Assembly (NCBI GenBank): GCA_012517575.1
Contig: JAAYUQ010000033.1
Span: 1 to 42,513 of the forward strand
Direction: 5' to 3'
Source of the DNA: Bacteroidales bacterium
GTDB taxonomy: Bacteria > Bacteroidota > Bacteroidia > Bacteroidales > Paludibacteraceae
DNA length: 42,513 nucleotides
Position 1 is the first letter of the stretch. Each line of letters opens with the position of its first letter. Positions 25,265-35,900 of the stretch are shown one piece after another. The position numbers were made by a program, and so were the translations under genes. The notes beneath the pieces were generated by a model. It was not told the DNA's origin. It worked only from the letters and a program-made list of their open reading frames with translations, and did no database searches.

Positions 25265-27541
25265 TTAATTTTCTATTACTTTAACCGATAATTTTGAGTC
25301 GCAGGGTTGAAGAGGTAAATCAATTGTAAGCGTTTTAGTTGCAGAATTGTACTGAAATTTTCCTTTTTTCCCATCAATAAATTTAACTGCTAAAGGTTTC
25401 GGTCTTGCTAAAAGTTCGAGACGATAAACACGTTTTGCAGGCATACCTGCAAATGTTCCTTGTCGTGGATAAATGGTATAAATTCCCTCAACATCTTTTT
25501 TCGATTGTGTAATTTTAGTAAAAGTACAGGCTCCTGTCTCATAATTATCATTATCATTTTCATCTTCATAAAGCAAAAATTCACCTGATTTACCAGGAGC
25601 AAACTGTAAAATAAGTGTATCGGGACGTTGCTTCAAATGACCGATTTTTGGATATTTAGGAATAATTGCCCCCTCGCGGTAATAGTATGGAATTTGACTT
25701 CGGCTAAAACTCCGGTTAACTACCCGATTTCCTTCGAGTAACTCTCCTGTAGAAACTTCGTACCATTTCCCTTTAGGCAACCAAACGGTTTGAGTTACCA
25801 AATTGGTACCTTTGTCCGACTTAACTATTGGCGACACTAGAATATCATTTCCAAACATGTATTGACCTTCGTAACGATAAGCTTCTTCGAGTTCTGGGTA
25901 ATCGTAATACATGGGACGACAAAGTGAAATTCCCGTATCATAAGCGTAGCGGGAGTAAGTATAAATGTAAGGGATCAGCGAATAGCGAAGTTCCAAAGCC
26001 TGACGCATTAGAGAAAAATTTGGATAGCGCCAAATACGTCGTTCGATATGGCGGGCATTGGTAGCGTGTGTTCGCATGATGGGCGAAAAAACACCGTATT
26101 GAATCCAACGCAAATACAGTTCAGGATCATTGTCGCCGCTTTGCTGATGACCTCCTATATCATGGCTCCAATAGCCATAACCAACATTGGAAGCAGTGGC
26201 CGTAAAATAAGGCTGAAAAGCAAGCGAAGGAAAAGTTGCATACGTATCACCGGAAAAACCTATCTGATAGCGATGATTACCTAACCCTCCCCAGCGATGA
26301 AAAATGATAGGACGTCCTTTACGTTGTAATTTTTTGTCTGTAAAAAACACATGGTTCAACCAAAACGTATTTCCCAAATCAGGCTCGTTGCGGGCTATCA
26401 TCCATTGTTGCCAATCAATCCACCAAAAGTCCACTCCCAAATTTTCGAGAGGTCGAAGTATGTATTTGAAAAACTCTTGATAAAATTGTTTGTTTTCGAT
26501 GTTCCACGGAATGGTTTGTCCATCAGTAACTTTCAAACTGGCTGCTAATTTCTCGTAATTATCCTCTTTCGGAAAAATGCCCTCAGCAGGATGGAGATTA
26601 AGCGTTGTTTTCAAGTTTTGTTGGTGAAGCCATGCAATAAAGCCGGCAGGGTCAGGAAATAAAGCTTTATTCCACGACCAGCCAGTCCATTCCGTATTGT
26701 CGGTACTGCCAGTTTTACCATTCCTGTGCCAGTCCATGTCTATAACCATTACATCGATAGGAATATCGTTTGCCTTAATTTCATTCACTATGTCGATAAA
26801 ATCCTGTTGCGAATAGCGCTGGTATTTTGAATACCAGTATCCAAACGCATAAAGTGGTGGCATGGGAATCTTTCCTGCAATGCGGGTAAAATCGTATAAG
26901 GCTTTTTTATAATCATGCCCGTAACCGAGAAAATACCAGTCGAGTGAGTGGGGATCTTTTCGTTGTGCTACCCAATTAATTCCTTCGCTTCCGTCGAACA
27001 TCAGGCTTAAACTGCCGTCATTTCGCCTTTGTTTTTCATCTATCACTGCCCAGCCCGAACGGGAAAGTAAACCATCTTCGAGCCAACTGCGCACATCACC
27101 TTCAGCATTATCCAAAGTTCTTGTCGTGCCTTTCAGATTAAACGGATCTTTTTTACCTGGATACCAAATCACATCTTTACCATTCAACTTCAAAGCAATT
27201 TGCAAATTTGGATGGACTGAGTCGTTATTGACAGGATAAGAACCAATTTTATATCGCAACTCAAGTTTATCTGTAGTAATAATCAAATAACCATTTTCGT
27301 TGTGTGAAGTGAAAAAAGGAACAGGCAAATCGCGATTGACAACCACAAATGATGCTCTATCTTCAAACAAATTTAGAGCGCTCCATTCTATGCGGACAAG
27401 TTCAGGCGTCAGCACAGTAAAACGCATATTGCCAGATGTAACAATGGCAGCAGGATTTGCTTTCGGGTTATTTTCCGCATAAAGCGGTTGATAAAAAATA
27501 AACGCAAGCATATAAATCAAAAGAAATAAATATTTTTTCAT
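25265..27541 (-). CDS. GH31-family alpha-glycosidase
   Basis: A 758-residue GH31 retaining enzyme that acts on an alpha-linked sugar (glucose, xylose, galactose or GalNAc are all known in the family). Signal peptide 1-22. An N-terminal beta-sandwich (about 30-215) precedes the TIM barrel starting PPLYAFGYWYSKYQRYSQQD. The likely nucleophile is Asp376 in DFWWIDWQQW and the acid/base Asp432 in GFSGDTYATF; NVGYGYWSHDIGGH follows. Gln379, three residues after the nucleophile, stands where Glu or Asn is typical (WIDMNE, KTDFGE), so the substrate may differ from standard alpha-glucosidases. A DUF5110-like C-terminal beta domain is present (FLLYEDENDNDNYETG). There is no T9SS tail, suggesting a periplasmic enzyme. 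Gaps of 87 bp and 94 bp separate it from GH51 and GH43. Confidence 0.9.
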   Translation of the reverse strand: MKKYLFLLIYMLAFIFYQPLYAENNPKANPAAIVTSGNMRFTVLTPELVRIEWSALNLFEDRASFVVVNRDLPVPFFTSHNENGYLIITTDKLELRYKIGSYPVNNDSVHPNLQIALKLNGKDVIWYPGKKDPFNLKGTTRTLDNAEGDVRSWLEDGLLSRSGWAVIDEKQRRNDGSLSLMFDGSEGINWVAQRKDPHSLDWYFLGYGHDYKKALYDFTRIAGKIPMPPLYAFGYWYSKYQRYSQQDFIDIVNEIKANDIPIDVMVIDMDWHRNGKTGSTDNTEWTGWSWNKALFPDPAGFIAWLHQQNLKTTLNLHPAEGIFPKEDNYEKLAASLKVTDGQTIPWNIENKQFYQEFFKYILRPLENLGVDFWWIDWQQWMIARNEPDLGNTFWLNHVFFTDKKLQRKGRPIIFHRWGGLGNHRYQIGFSGDTYATFPSLAFQPYFTATASNVGYGYWSHDIGGHQQSGDNDPELYLRWIQYGVFSPIMRTHATNARHIERRIWRYPNFSLMRQALELRYSLIPYIYTYSRYAYDTGISLCRPMYYDYPELEEAYRYEGQYMFGNDILVSPIVKSDKGTNLVTQTVWLPKGKWYEVSTGELLEGNRVVNRSFSRSQIPYYYREGAIIPKYPKIGHLKQRPDTLILQFAPGKSGEFLLYEDENDNDNYETGACTFTKITQSKKDVEGIYTIYPRQGTFAGMPAKRVYRLELLARPKPLAVKFIDGKKGKFQYNSATKTLTIDLPLQPCDSKLSVKVIEN

Positions 27542-27628
27542 GCTATGTGTGTTATAATTAAATGAATCAAATTCTTTAACAAAACTCCTAAAACCTTTGA
27601 TTAAAATCGGTCTTATCGTTTAAATCAC

Positions 27629-30283
27629 TTACAATACCACAATTTTCTGAGTTTTTTGGAAACCTGAATCTGTAACTTTTATTATGTAAGCACCTGACGA
27701 CAAAGCTAAGAAATCATTGTTTTTTGTAAGCAATTTGTTGTATAAATTTTCCCCTAATAACGAGAAAATATTCACTTTTGCGTTTAAAAATGGGTTATTG
27801 CAATTAATATTCACTCCTCCCTTTGAACCCGAAACAGTAATTCTCTCTTCATTCGCACTATTTACACTTGTCCCATTTTTCATAATGCGAATAATGGTGT
27901 ATGAATAGGCTGGAAAATTATAAGCAAAAGAAGCGTTTTCGAGAGTGATTTTTGAGAATTGGGGAATAATTTTTTCAGGTTGCTCAGGGGTATTATCACC
28001 ACTCAAAGCAGCCGTTAATTGAATAACATCAGCCATCCCTTTTGGATTGAAATTCTGTATATTAAAGCTTTGATTGACATTTGTCGGTTGTGTGTTGACA
28101 ATGTGAAGCACCAGCGTTTGAGCATTTTCGTCAGTAGTGGCCGTAACATCAAGCGTTAAACCTCTTGATGTTTGTTTTACGCGTTTCGGCAAATGATTTT
28201 GGGCTGCCATTTGTTGTGCATAATATGTTGGCATTCCCCACACTTGCGAAGGAGTAAAAAATATCTGACCTTGATCCCATCCGTTGTCATTTTGCAAATA
28301 AGGCTGAAGTGCATTCGCAGCGCAAGAAGTCAATACAAAATCTCCCATGCGACGCACGGTATTCAACACAGTAGCATGAGCCAGAGCACGCTGAAAATTA
28401 TGAAGATTTCCATTTTCTTCAAAAATAGCGCATTTCATATTGGTATTGACATCCCATTCTTTAAATTTTTCTTGCATTTTTCGCAATTCCGTTTCTATTG
28501 TTTTCCCCGATGTCAGTTCATCTGTCCATGGATGGTAGTCCCAAAAATCGGCTTTACCGTTAAATGCATTAAAAACACGTTGTGAATTGGTGGATTCAGG
28601 ACGCCACCATGCAGAATTAATAAATTTTAAATTTGGGTCTTTTGCTTTCATCGCATTGAATAAATCGAGAAAACGTTCAATATAATGTGTGTATTCTGCA
28701 GTAACATCACCATTAAAAAGAACTTCTTCATTTCCTATTTCTATGTACTTAACCCTGTAAGGCTCTGGGTGTCCATTTTCGGCGCGTTTTGCTCCCCATA
28801 CTGTTGATGTCTCGCCATTCAAATATTCAATCATATCAGCGGCATCCTGAGCTGTTTCTTCGATATTAATAGCAAAAGCAGGTTCAAAACCAGCAGCTTC
28901 GCAAAATTTCAAAAAATCTTCAATTCCAAAACCATTTGTCGAAAACGGATACCAATGTCCACGGTAAGGTGGTCGTAAATCGGGATCGCCTATCATCTTT
29001 TTGAACCTATATTCTGGAGCATTCACCATTGTTCCTCCGTAACGGAGAAAAGTAAGTCCTTGTCCAACCATAGCATTTCCAATATCGGCACGACAAGGCA
29101 AATTGTGAAACCGTTCTTCTCCAACTCCTTCGAGTACTACCTGATCAATCCACAGTAAACCTTCGTTTTCTATCCAAAAGGCAAAACGCGCATTGCTGTC
29201 AGTGGCGGTTGAAGTGAGTTGAAACGGATATTTTGCCCATGAAGAACCGATATTTTTCAATTTCTGTGAAGCATAAATTGACTGACAATCAGCACTCAGC
29301 AGAGCGACAGTAACATCTCCTGAAAAATTTGCACAACGAAGATACATGCGTCCCTGAAACTGTTGTCCCGTTTTTACAGCAATACCCCAACGATTCAGTC
29401 CTCCATTTATTAAACCTGCTCTGCCACTACCATCTGCAAAAACAATTTTTTGTGCTGCCGTACCGTTAAATGGGTCTTGGTGTTCGCGAATAAAAGTTGC
29501 ATTTGGATTTTCGCGAAGAATATCCCACTGACCGCTTCGAGTAACAACACCCGAAAAAGGTAAATCAGTCCAGTCTCCATTTGTTTTTATTTTTAAATTC
29601 CGGAACGAAACATTAGAACGCCATGTACGTAAACCAATTTTACCAGAAAGAAAAGGAACATTGTTATCAACATAATCAACATTGGGAGCAATAGCATCAT
29701 TCACATAAATTCTGATTCGGCTGCCTGACAATTCAACCCGGAGTCGCGTCCACTCATCAGAGTTGAAATTAACGGCAGTATTGCCAAGCGGCTGCCAATT
29801 GTGCTGATGTTTACCGAGAATTATTTCATGTGTAATGGCATTCAACCCTATTTCGTAACCATCCCAATTGTCGGCACCAATTCCCGGATTATTTACTCGC
29901 AGGATGAGTGCAGCACTTTCGCAGACATCATTAAATTTCATTTCAACCTCTATGCTACCATCAGAAAAGGATGAATGATGCAACAATTTCGACCCATCAT
30001 CTGCGGTTACTGACAACGCAGATGATGAGACAGACCAATTGCCTCCGTAATCGTCAAATTCATCAAAACTCATGCTTTGAGAATCTTCCTCGAAACTTTC
30101 TCCAAAAATTTTCTGGTCATACAATCCGCCATAAATTTCATGATTGACATCTTCGATACAAGACCCATAAAGATAAGGAGTAATCGTATTTTCGACTGTA
30201 GCGACATCAATAGTAACAGGATTCTGAGCAAAAATAATGTTCAGCGACACAATAAAAAGGTATAAAATAGAGAGTTTTTTCAT
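27629..30283 (-). CDS. GH51-family alpha-L-arabinofuranosidase with inserted LamG-like and CBM4/9-like domains
   Basis: An 884-residue secreted retaining alpha-L-arabinofuranosidase. Signal peptide 1-19. The family start ITPYLYGSCIEDVNHEIYGGLYD is at 34-56. It is then interrupted by a LamG/DUF1080-like insertion (about 70-236; ALILRVNN, RIRIYVNDAIAPNVD) and a CBM4/9-like segment (about 240-386; FWIENEGLLWIDQVVLE). The TIM barrel resumes near 398 (GLTFLRYGGTMVNAPEYRF). EIGNEE at 515-520 carries acid/base Glu519, and AIFEENGN at 619-626 carries the nucleophile (Glu622 or Glu623). The C-terminal ~75 residues (AKVNIFSLLGENLYNK, GAYIIKVTDSGFQKTQKIVVL) form a T9SS-type tail without YPNP. It lies 72 bp after the DUF4965 gene. 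Confidence 0.9.
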   Translation of the reverse strand: MKKLSILYLFIVSLNIIFAQNPVTIDVATVENTITPYLYGSCIEDVNHEIYGGLYDQKIFGESFEEDSQSMSFDEFDDYGGNWSVSSSALSVTADDGSKLLHHSSFSDGSIEVEMKFNDVCESAALILRVNNPGIGADNWDGYEIGLNAITHEIILGKHQHNWQPLGNTAVNFNSDEWTRLRVELSGSRIRIYVNDAIAPNVDYVDNNVPFLSGKIGLRTWRSNVSFRNLKIKTNGDWTDLPFSGVVTRSGQWDILRENPNATFIREHQDPFNGTAAQKIVFADGSGRAGLINGGLNRWGIAVKTGQQFQGRMYLRCANFSGDVTVALLSADCQSIYASQKLKNIGSSWAKYPFQLTSTATDSNARFAFWIENEGLLWIDQVVLEGVGEERFHNLPCRADIGNAMVGQGLTFLRYGGTMVNAPEYRFKKMIGDPDLRPPYRGHWYPFSTNGFGIEDFLKFCEAAGFEPAFAINIEETAQDAADMIEYLNGETSTVWGAKRAENGHPEPYRVKYIEIGNEEVLFNGDVTAEYTHYIERFLDLFNAMKAKDPNLKFINSAWWRPESTNSQRVFNAFNGKADFWDYHPWTDELTSGKTIETELRKMQEKFKEWDVNTNMKCAIFEENGNLHNFQRALAHATVLNTVRRMGDFVLTSCAANALQPYLQNDNGWDQGQIFFTPSQVWGMPTYYAQQMAAQNHLPKRVKQTSRGLTLDVTATTDENAQTLVLHIVNTQPTNVNQSFNIQNFNPKGMADVIQLTAALSGDNTPEQPEKIIPQFSKITLENASFAYNFPAYSYTIIRIMKNGTSVNSANEERITVSGSKGGVNINCNNPFLNAKVNIFSLLGENLYNKLLTKNNDFLALSSGAYIIKVTDSGFQKTQKIVVL

Positions 30284-30355
30284 GGTATTATTGTGTTAAA
30301 ATCCTGGTTTTTCAATTTCAAAATTGATGTATTTCAGTCAGCTGTAAAACATTTT

Positions 30356-32896
30356 TTATTTCATTTTTTCTTCCAGCATCTTTATAAAATATCCACCTAC
30401 CACAGAACGTGCCTGAAAACCTGATTGTTTGGCATCTGTAGTCCAAAACCAGTCGGACATCGGAACCCGTGTCGGGGTTTCGTTTACATATTTATAGAGA
30501 GGCGAAATAAATTCTTCGAAAGTTGCCTTATCATTTGCCAAAGTTGCCGTCCAAATAATCCAATCGGCTTTGGAGTAGGCTTTACGATTGTCAAGAGGTA
30601 AACCATATTTGTTTTGTTTTGTCAGATAATAAGCAATTTCTTTTTCGGCAACTTCCGACGGGAAAATATTAAATTTCAGCAGTTTATCCCAAATCAAATT
30701 ATATTTCTGGCTCCAAGTTCCCGGTTTATCGAAAGTCAAACGATAATGATCCCCATCATCGGCCATAGTCATCCATTTCGCTGCCATTTCTTTAGCGATG
30801 TTGGTATATTTTTCGGCTAAATCTTTCTTATTCAACATATTTGACAAATATCCGTAAGAAGCAATTCCCATAATCGCCTTTATAGACAAATTGGTGTTGT
30901 GAGCAAAATGTCCAGCAAAATCATCAGTACAGAGTTGATTTTCGGGGTCTAATCCTTCTTTTACAAGATAATTTGTCCACACAGTAAGAACATCCCAATG
31001 TTTTTCGGCATATTTAGCGTTACCTTCGCGTGCTGCCAAAGCTGCTGTAATAATCAACATATTACAAGTTTCCTCCAATGGCATATCCCCACCGTAAGTT
31101 TGTCCATTTGCAAGTGGATATGTTCCAATATCATGAGCTGCAAAGGGTTTTGTCCATTTTCCACTTTCGCTGTAATAAAAAATATGATTAAGCAAACCTT
31201 TGACCAACTCTGTGTTATATAAAAGATAAAGTGGAGCGGATGGATAAGTAATATCCACTGTCCCGATAGAGCCGTTACTGAAATTTTCTTTCGATAGAAA
31301 TAAAAGTTCTCCGTTTGGAGCTTGAACAAGTTTATGAGCTGCCACAGACTGACGATAAGCTAATGCACAAAGATCGGCATACTGTTTTCCGCCAACTCTA
31401 ATAGCGTCTTTCATCAATTGTTGATCAAAAGCTGTACATTTTTTCAACATTTTTTTGTAATCCACATTAGCTTGCTCAAATTGTTTTACTATAGACGACT
31501 TCCCATCTGCATTCCAGTATGGACGGAGGTTTTCGCCGAAATACTGAATGGAATACAAATCGTCGTATCCAAGCATAATTTTACCCGTTCCCAATTTTGT
31601 TTTACCCAAATCACGTATCAATGCAGTATTAGCGGGATAAACTTCACCTTGTTTTAATTCTTTGCCATCGGTCCCAAACGCAAAGAATTCGAAATTTTTA
31701 CCGGGATTTGTATTTTTTCCTTTATAAGTATCCTGAATAAATGCATTCCGTAAATTGCCTGTATTGCCCATCATTGGAACAGTATTTTTCTGTTCGGCAA
31801 CCAAATAAAAGTATCCCCAATCAATTCGCACATCATCTCCTTTTTTGCCGAGAATATTCTGATCTTTGCTGCCGGTTTTAAGAAAAACAAGTCCTTTATT
31901 ATCTGTAATGCATTCAGAGGCAGCTTTTTGATAAGGTGTATCCAGAGCCCAGTTTGCTGCTGCTTCAAAATATATCTGAACATCGTGCTTTTGCCCGTCA
32001 TTACTCGAAAAAGAATAGGTTATATAATTTACCGGACGTGACATCAATTTTAAATTATCCATTAACAGTGGCGCCGTAAAAGTCAAGTTCAAATCAATCG
32101 GACCGCATGTAAACGCATAATGAGTTTGGGTTGCCTGTACATCAACAAACTTTTGAGTTGCGGTATGTTTAAAAAATGTAGAATTTTCTTTTTCTGCCAC
32201 TATGCCGAAATCGAGCAAACCGTTTGCAACAGAATTGTGGCAATAAGCAGCAATGGTATTTTTGCCTTTTTTCAGTGCTGAGCGAACTCTGCCAGAAAGT
32301 TTGATTTGTGCATTTTTATTACAGCAAGCAACGTCCGAAATTTTTACACCATTAATATAAAATTCTGCCTCGTCATCATTGGTATAAATAAAATAAAGCT
32401 CACGGGATAGCGCTTCTGCTGGAATTTCTACAGTTCGTCGCACCCAAATGGACTCTTCCATCCAGTCAGTTTTTGCCATCGATTCGGTATATTTTGAAAT
32501 CGTGCCAAAAGCACCTTTGCCCGTTTTCCATGTAGTATCGTCGAAATCTTCTTTCATCCAATCGGCAGAAGGTTGAATTGTAGTGTATTTTCCTTCCCAA
32601 ACTTTCTGTTCCGAAGTTTGAACCATTACATCCATTTCTGCAGTTTCTTTCCCCATAAAGCGATACGTTTCCCCATCAACTTTGATAATTCCCAACAATG
32701 GAAAGTTCTTACCAGTCCAATGTTTCACTGATCCATCGTAAAGGTTATCCGTAAAAGCCCATGCACTTGTATAAGGATCTATTGTGATAAGAGGATAGGC
32801 GGGAGCACGTAAATCATTTTTAATTTGTTTATTCCCCGAAAAACAAGACAATGAGATAAATGTACCTGTCAAAAAAATCAAAAATTTCTGTTTCAT
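30356..32896 (-). CDS. DUF4965/DUF1793 glutaminase-family protein with inserted GH2-type domain
   Basis: An 846-residue exported protein of the GtaA-like family (DUF4964, DUF4965, DUF5127 and DUF1793-type segments). Fungal members are called glutaminases; in Bacteroidota they lie often beside glycoside hydrolases and their true substrate is uncertain. Recognisable blocks are APAYPLITIDPYTSAWAFTD at 31-50, DINLTFTAPLL-like DLNLTFTAPLL, IDWGYFYLVAEQ, YADLCALAYRQSVAAHKLV, AHDIGTYPLANGQTYGGDMP and LEETCNMLIITAALA. Residues 98-236 are an inserted GH2-type beta-sandwich (DFDDTTWKTGKGAFGT) like that in the CotH protein. The signal segment has Cys18 (SLSC), so it could be a lipoprotein, although the lipobox is imperfect. 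No T9SS tail. It starts 37 bp after the GH32-SGNH stop. Confidence 0.85.
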   Translation of the reverse strand: MKQKFLIFLTGTFISLSCFSGNKQIKNDLRAPAYPLITIDPYTSAWAFTDNLYDGSVKHWTGKNFPLLGIIKVDGETYRFMGKETAEMDVMVQTSEQKVWEGKYTTIQPSADWMKEDFDDTTWKTGKGAFGTISKYTESMAKTDWMEESIWVRRTVEIPAEALSRELYFIYTNDDEAEFYINGVKISDVACCNKNAQIKLSGRVRSALKKGKNTIAAYCHNSVANGLLDFGIVAEKENSTFFKHTATQKFVDVQATQTHYAFTCGPIDLNLTFTAPLLMDNLKLMSRPVNYITYSFSSNDGQKHDVQIYFEAAANWALDTPYQKAASECITDNKGLVFLKTGSKDQNILGKKGDDVRIDWGYFYLVAEQKNTVPMMGNTGNLRNAFIQDTYKGKNTNPGKNFEFFAFGTDGKELKQGEVYPANTALIRDLGKTKLGTGKIMLGYDDLYSIQYFGENLRPYWNADGKSSIVKQFEQANVDYKKMLKKCTAFDQQLMKDAIRVGGKQYADLCALAYRQSVAAHKLVQAPNGELLFLSKENFSNGSIGTVDITYPSAPLYLLYNTELVKGLLNHIFYYSESGKWTKPFAAHDIGTYPLANGQTYGGDMPLEETCNMLIITAALAAREGNAKYAEKHWDVLTVWTNYLVKEGLDPENQLCTDDFAGHFAHNTNLSIKAIMGIASYGYLSNMLNKKDLAEKYTNIAKEMAAKWMTMADDGDHYRLTFDKPGTWSQKYNLIWDKLLKFNIFPSEVAEKEIAYYLTKQNKYGLPLDNRKAYSKADWIIWTATLANDKATFEEFISPLYKYVNETPTRVPMSDWFWTTDAKQSGFQARSVVGGYFIKMLEEKMK

Positions 32897-32933
32897 AAGT
32901 GTTCTAATTTTTATAATGATTGGTTTTATTTTT

Positions 32934-35900
32934 TTATAAGCGTATTGTTTTATTAATCAACCCATAAGATGTATTGACAGAAACAAGGTAAATACCGTTC
33001 GGTAAAAAATCCAGCATATATTCGTTGCAATTTTGTTTGCCGAAATCTTTGAGTAATTTGCCCTGCAAATCAAAAATTTTGAGATTAACACCCGGATATG
33101 ACGCTAAAACTTTCAACGTTTTACCACATTGAACAAGATTAAGTTCGTTTTTTTTAAACTGAACATCCTTTACACCACTCAATATTTCTATTTCCGTCTG
33201 ATCTTTTGGCAATTTGTAATAAAATCCCACACAAAAATTGTAAAGTGGATATGGTTGGTCGTAAATTATTTTTCCATTGTCATCCACAGGCTGATAAGCG
33301 GGACGCAACGAACGATTATCATTTCGTGGGAAAATATAATTACCATTACTATCTTTAGCATCAATATCCGTATAATTGAATACGGCCTGATAGGGATCGC
33401 TGTCGCGCAAGTTTCCCTGTCCAGTAGCATTTTCTCCTGCATAAGTTATTTCAACATCATCCGTCAAATCGTTTGCGCAAGTAATTTCCACTTCATCGAG
33501 ACTGATAATCTGAATTCCGGTAATAGTTTGTGTTGCACGTTTGGAATAAACTAAAAAGCCATAATCAGCAATCTTCGGCAATATTTTAGTATCGAGTACC
33601 AGCGGTGGTACAGGAACTTGAAATTTGATTATTATTTTTTTTGGATTGGATAAATCACGACGAATGCTTTGCGGTTGCAAAGGGATAAATTTTTGACCTA
33701 AAATTTTGGTTTTGTAGTAAACTTTTCCGAGCATTTCTCCATACCAACGGTAACCGTTGGCGTCGAGATGTCCGTGGCTATAGTTAGTCATCTGATAAAG
33801 CGGGCCTGCACAAACAATGTCAGTATTTTCATTGGCCGCTTCCACTTGTGCCATGCCAATTTCCACCATCCGTCCACGCACATACTGACCGCCAGTTTGA
33901 TAGGTAATAAACAATGGACGTTCTTTCTGTCCATATATGTGTTGAACATCATTTTGCATATTGTTTTTTAATGTCAAAAGCAATTGTTTGTAACCGGCTT
34001 TGGTATTGTTGGGTTTTGATCCGGATGTTAATCCGCTACCTTCCTGCGTGTAATTCCATTCGCCCTGCAGCCAGAAAATAGCAGGATTGTAAACAGAACT
34101 TTGTGTACGCGCCACTGCTTGTTTCCCAAAATTCAAAGCTTGCGTATAAACACCGTACAAGCGTTGAACCTGACTTTCCTTAGAAAGATCTTCGATAGAT
34201 TTTCCACTGTCGCCAGTAGAAGAGGCAATAATATTGTTTTCATAACCTTTTAAACGGATATGATTTGCTGCTCCTATAATAGGCGGCTCAAAGAGATCAT
34301 TCGACATCCCAAATGCAGAATGTCCAACGAGTGGATTGATTTCAGTCAAGTCATAGTTCCCGTAGTTGAACCAGACCTGCTGTCCAAGCATATACACACC
34401 TTCGACATTGTCTCGTGAAAGAGCGGTTCCAGCCTCATGTCCTGTGGATAAACTCTGACCATACATAATTAAATGCGTGTACTCTTTGGGATTGGCAATT
34501 GCTGTAGCTGTATTGTTCCAAATGCTACGCATTGGAAATATTTCAGCATTTACAGTTGAAGCCGTCCCTGTAGAGAAAACTTCCAAACTGTCGCATTCAG
34601 CAGCAGGATAAATCAATGTTGAACCTATTAGTGTATTATCTGTACTAAAAACTTCGACGCAATTTCTATCAACAAAAATGCGCATTTTCAATTTTCCGTC
34701 CACAACAGCCGATTTTGGAGCTATTCCGATAAATTTATCGCGGTAACCACCAATTCCGGTTCGCGTACGATCGTTATAAAACTGATTATTGGTAGTATTG
34801 TAGCCTATTTTGGTGTAGTAACCGTTTCCGGAACGAACACGAAAGCCAACTTCCACTGCATTTGTTATGTCAAATTCAGCAAGAATTTCGTATGATTTTC
34901 CTGTAAAATCTACCGGCTGAACTCCATATATCGTTTGATTTGTCAATTTAACAACTTTTGTCGAATCACGTAAACTTTCATATTCTGCAATAGGGGTTTG
35001 CTGAAGCAGATATTTCCCGTTAGCGTCTTTAATAAGCGACAATTCGTTTTGAATGGTCATTTGCCCGTTGAAAATTTTATTTCCGTTGTCTTTTCCGATA
35101 CTTGTAGCACGAAAATTCTGCCAGCTAATTTCGACAACACGCTGGGGTACATCAAAATTTCCAACACTGTAAGTTTGAGTTGCGTAAGCATCATTTCCAT
35201 AATTCATACTGCCATTGCTGCTTGCATAATAACTGTCTGGTAAAAATGTCCATTTGCCATTTACCTGACGGAAATCACCTACTTTGTAACCTACACCGCC
35301 ACAGCTAAGCACCCATTTCCGCTCGCCTTGTCCACCATTTGTTACTGAAAGCGGAAAAAAATCAGGACATTCTGTGTTGATATTGGTGTACGTCGATTCT
35401 ATCGTCCAGTTAAGCAGATTGTCCGATGAATATATGCGCAGAGGTCCGCCTGCAATTACCAAAAACCATTTATTTTGATAGCGAAAAACTTTAGGATCAC
35501 GAAAAGCACGATCATCAATAGGGTCTTCCGTCCAATCAATCGACACGCCATCTGCTTTTGCAAAATGTCGTCCATCTTTACTGTATGCTATAATTACACG
35601 TTCACCATTACCATCGGCTGTAACAATCAAAACCATGCCACCGGTTTGCGAAGGTGTTCCGTCAGGATTTTTAAATAAGCCGTAAGTATTGTTTTCGTCT
35701 ACCACAGCTGAACCTGAAAACATTGTTCCGTGTTCGTCAGGATAAAGAGCAACAGGAAGTTCTGTCCAATGAATTAAATCGGTACTTACTGCGTGTCCCC
35801 AATGCATTGGGCCCCAATCGATGCCAGGGTAATGCTGGTGAAAAAAGTGATATTCGCCATTATAATAAACCAACCCATTGGGATCGTTACTCCACCATTG

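Noticed and set aside
30311-30324. Short palindrome CAATTT-CA-AAATTG upstream of GH51
   Set aside because: A 6-bp AT-rich stem with a 2-nt loop is expected by chance in such DNA and cannot form a stable hairpin.
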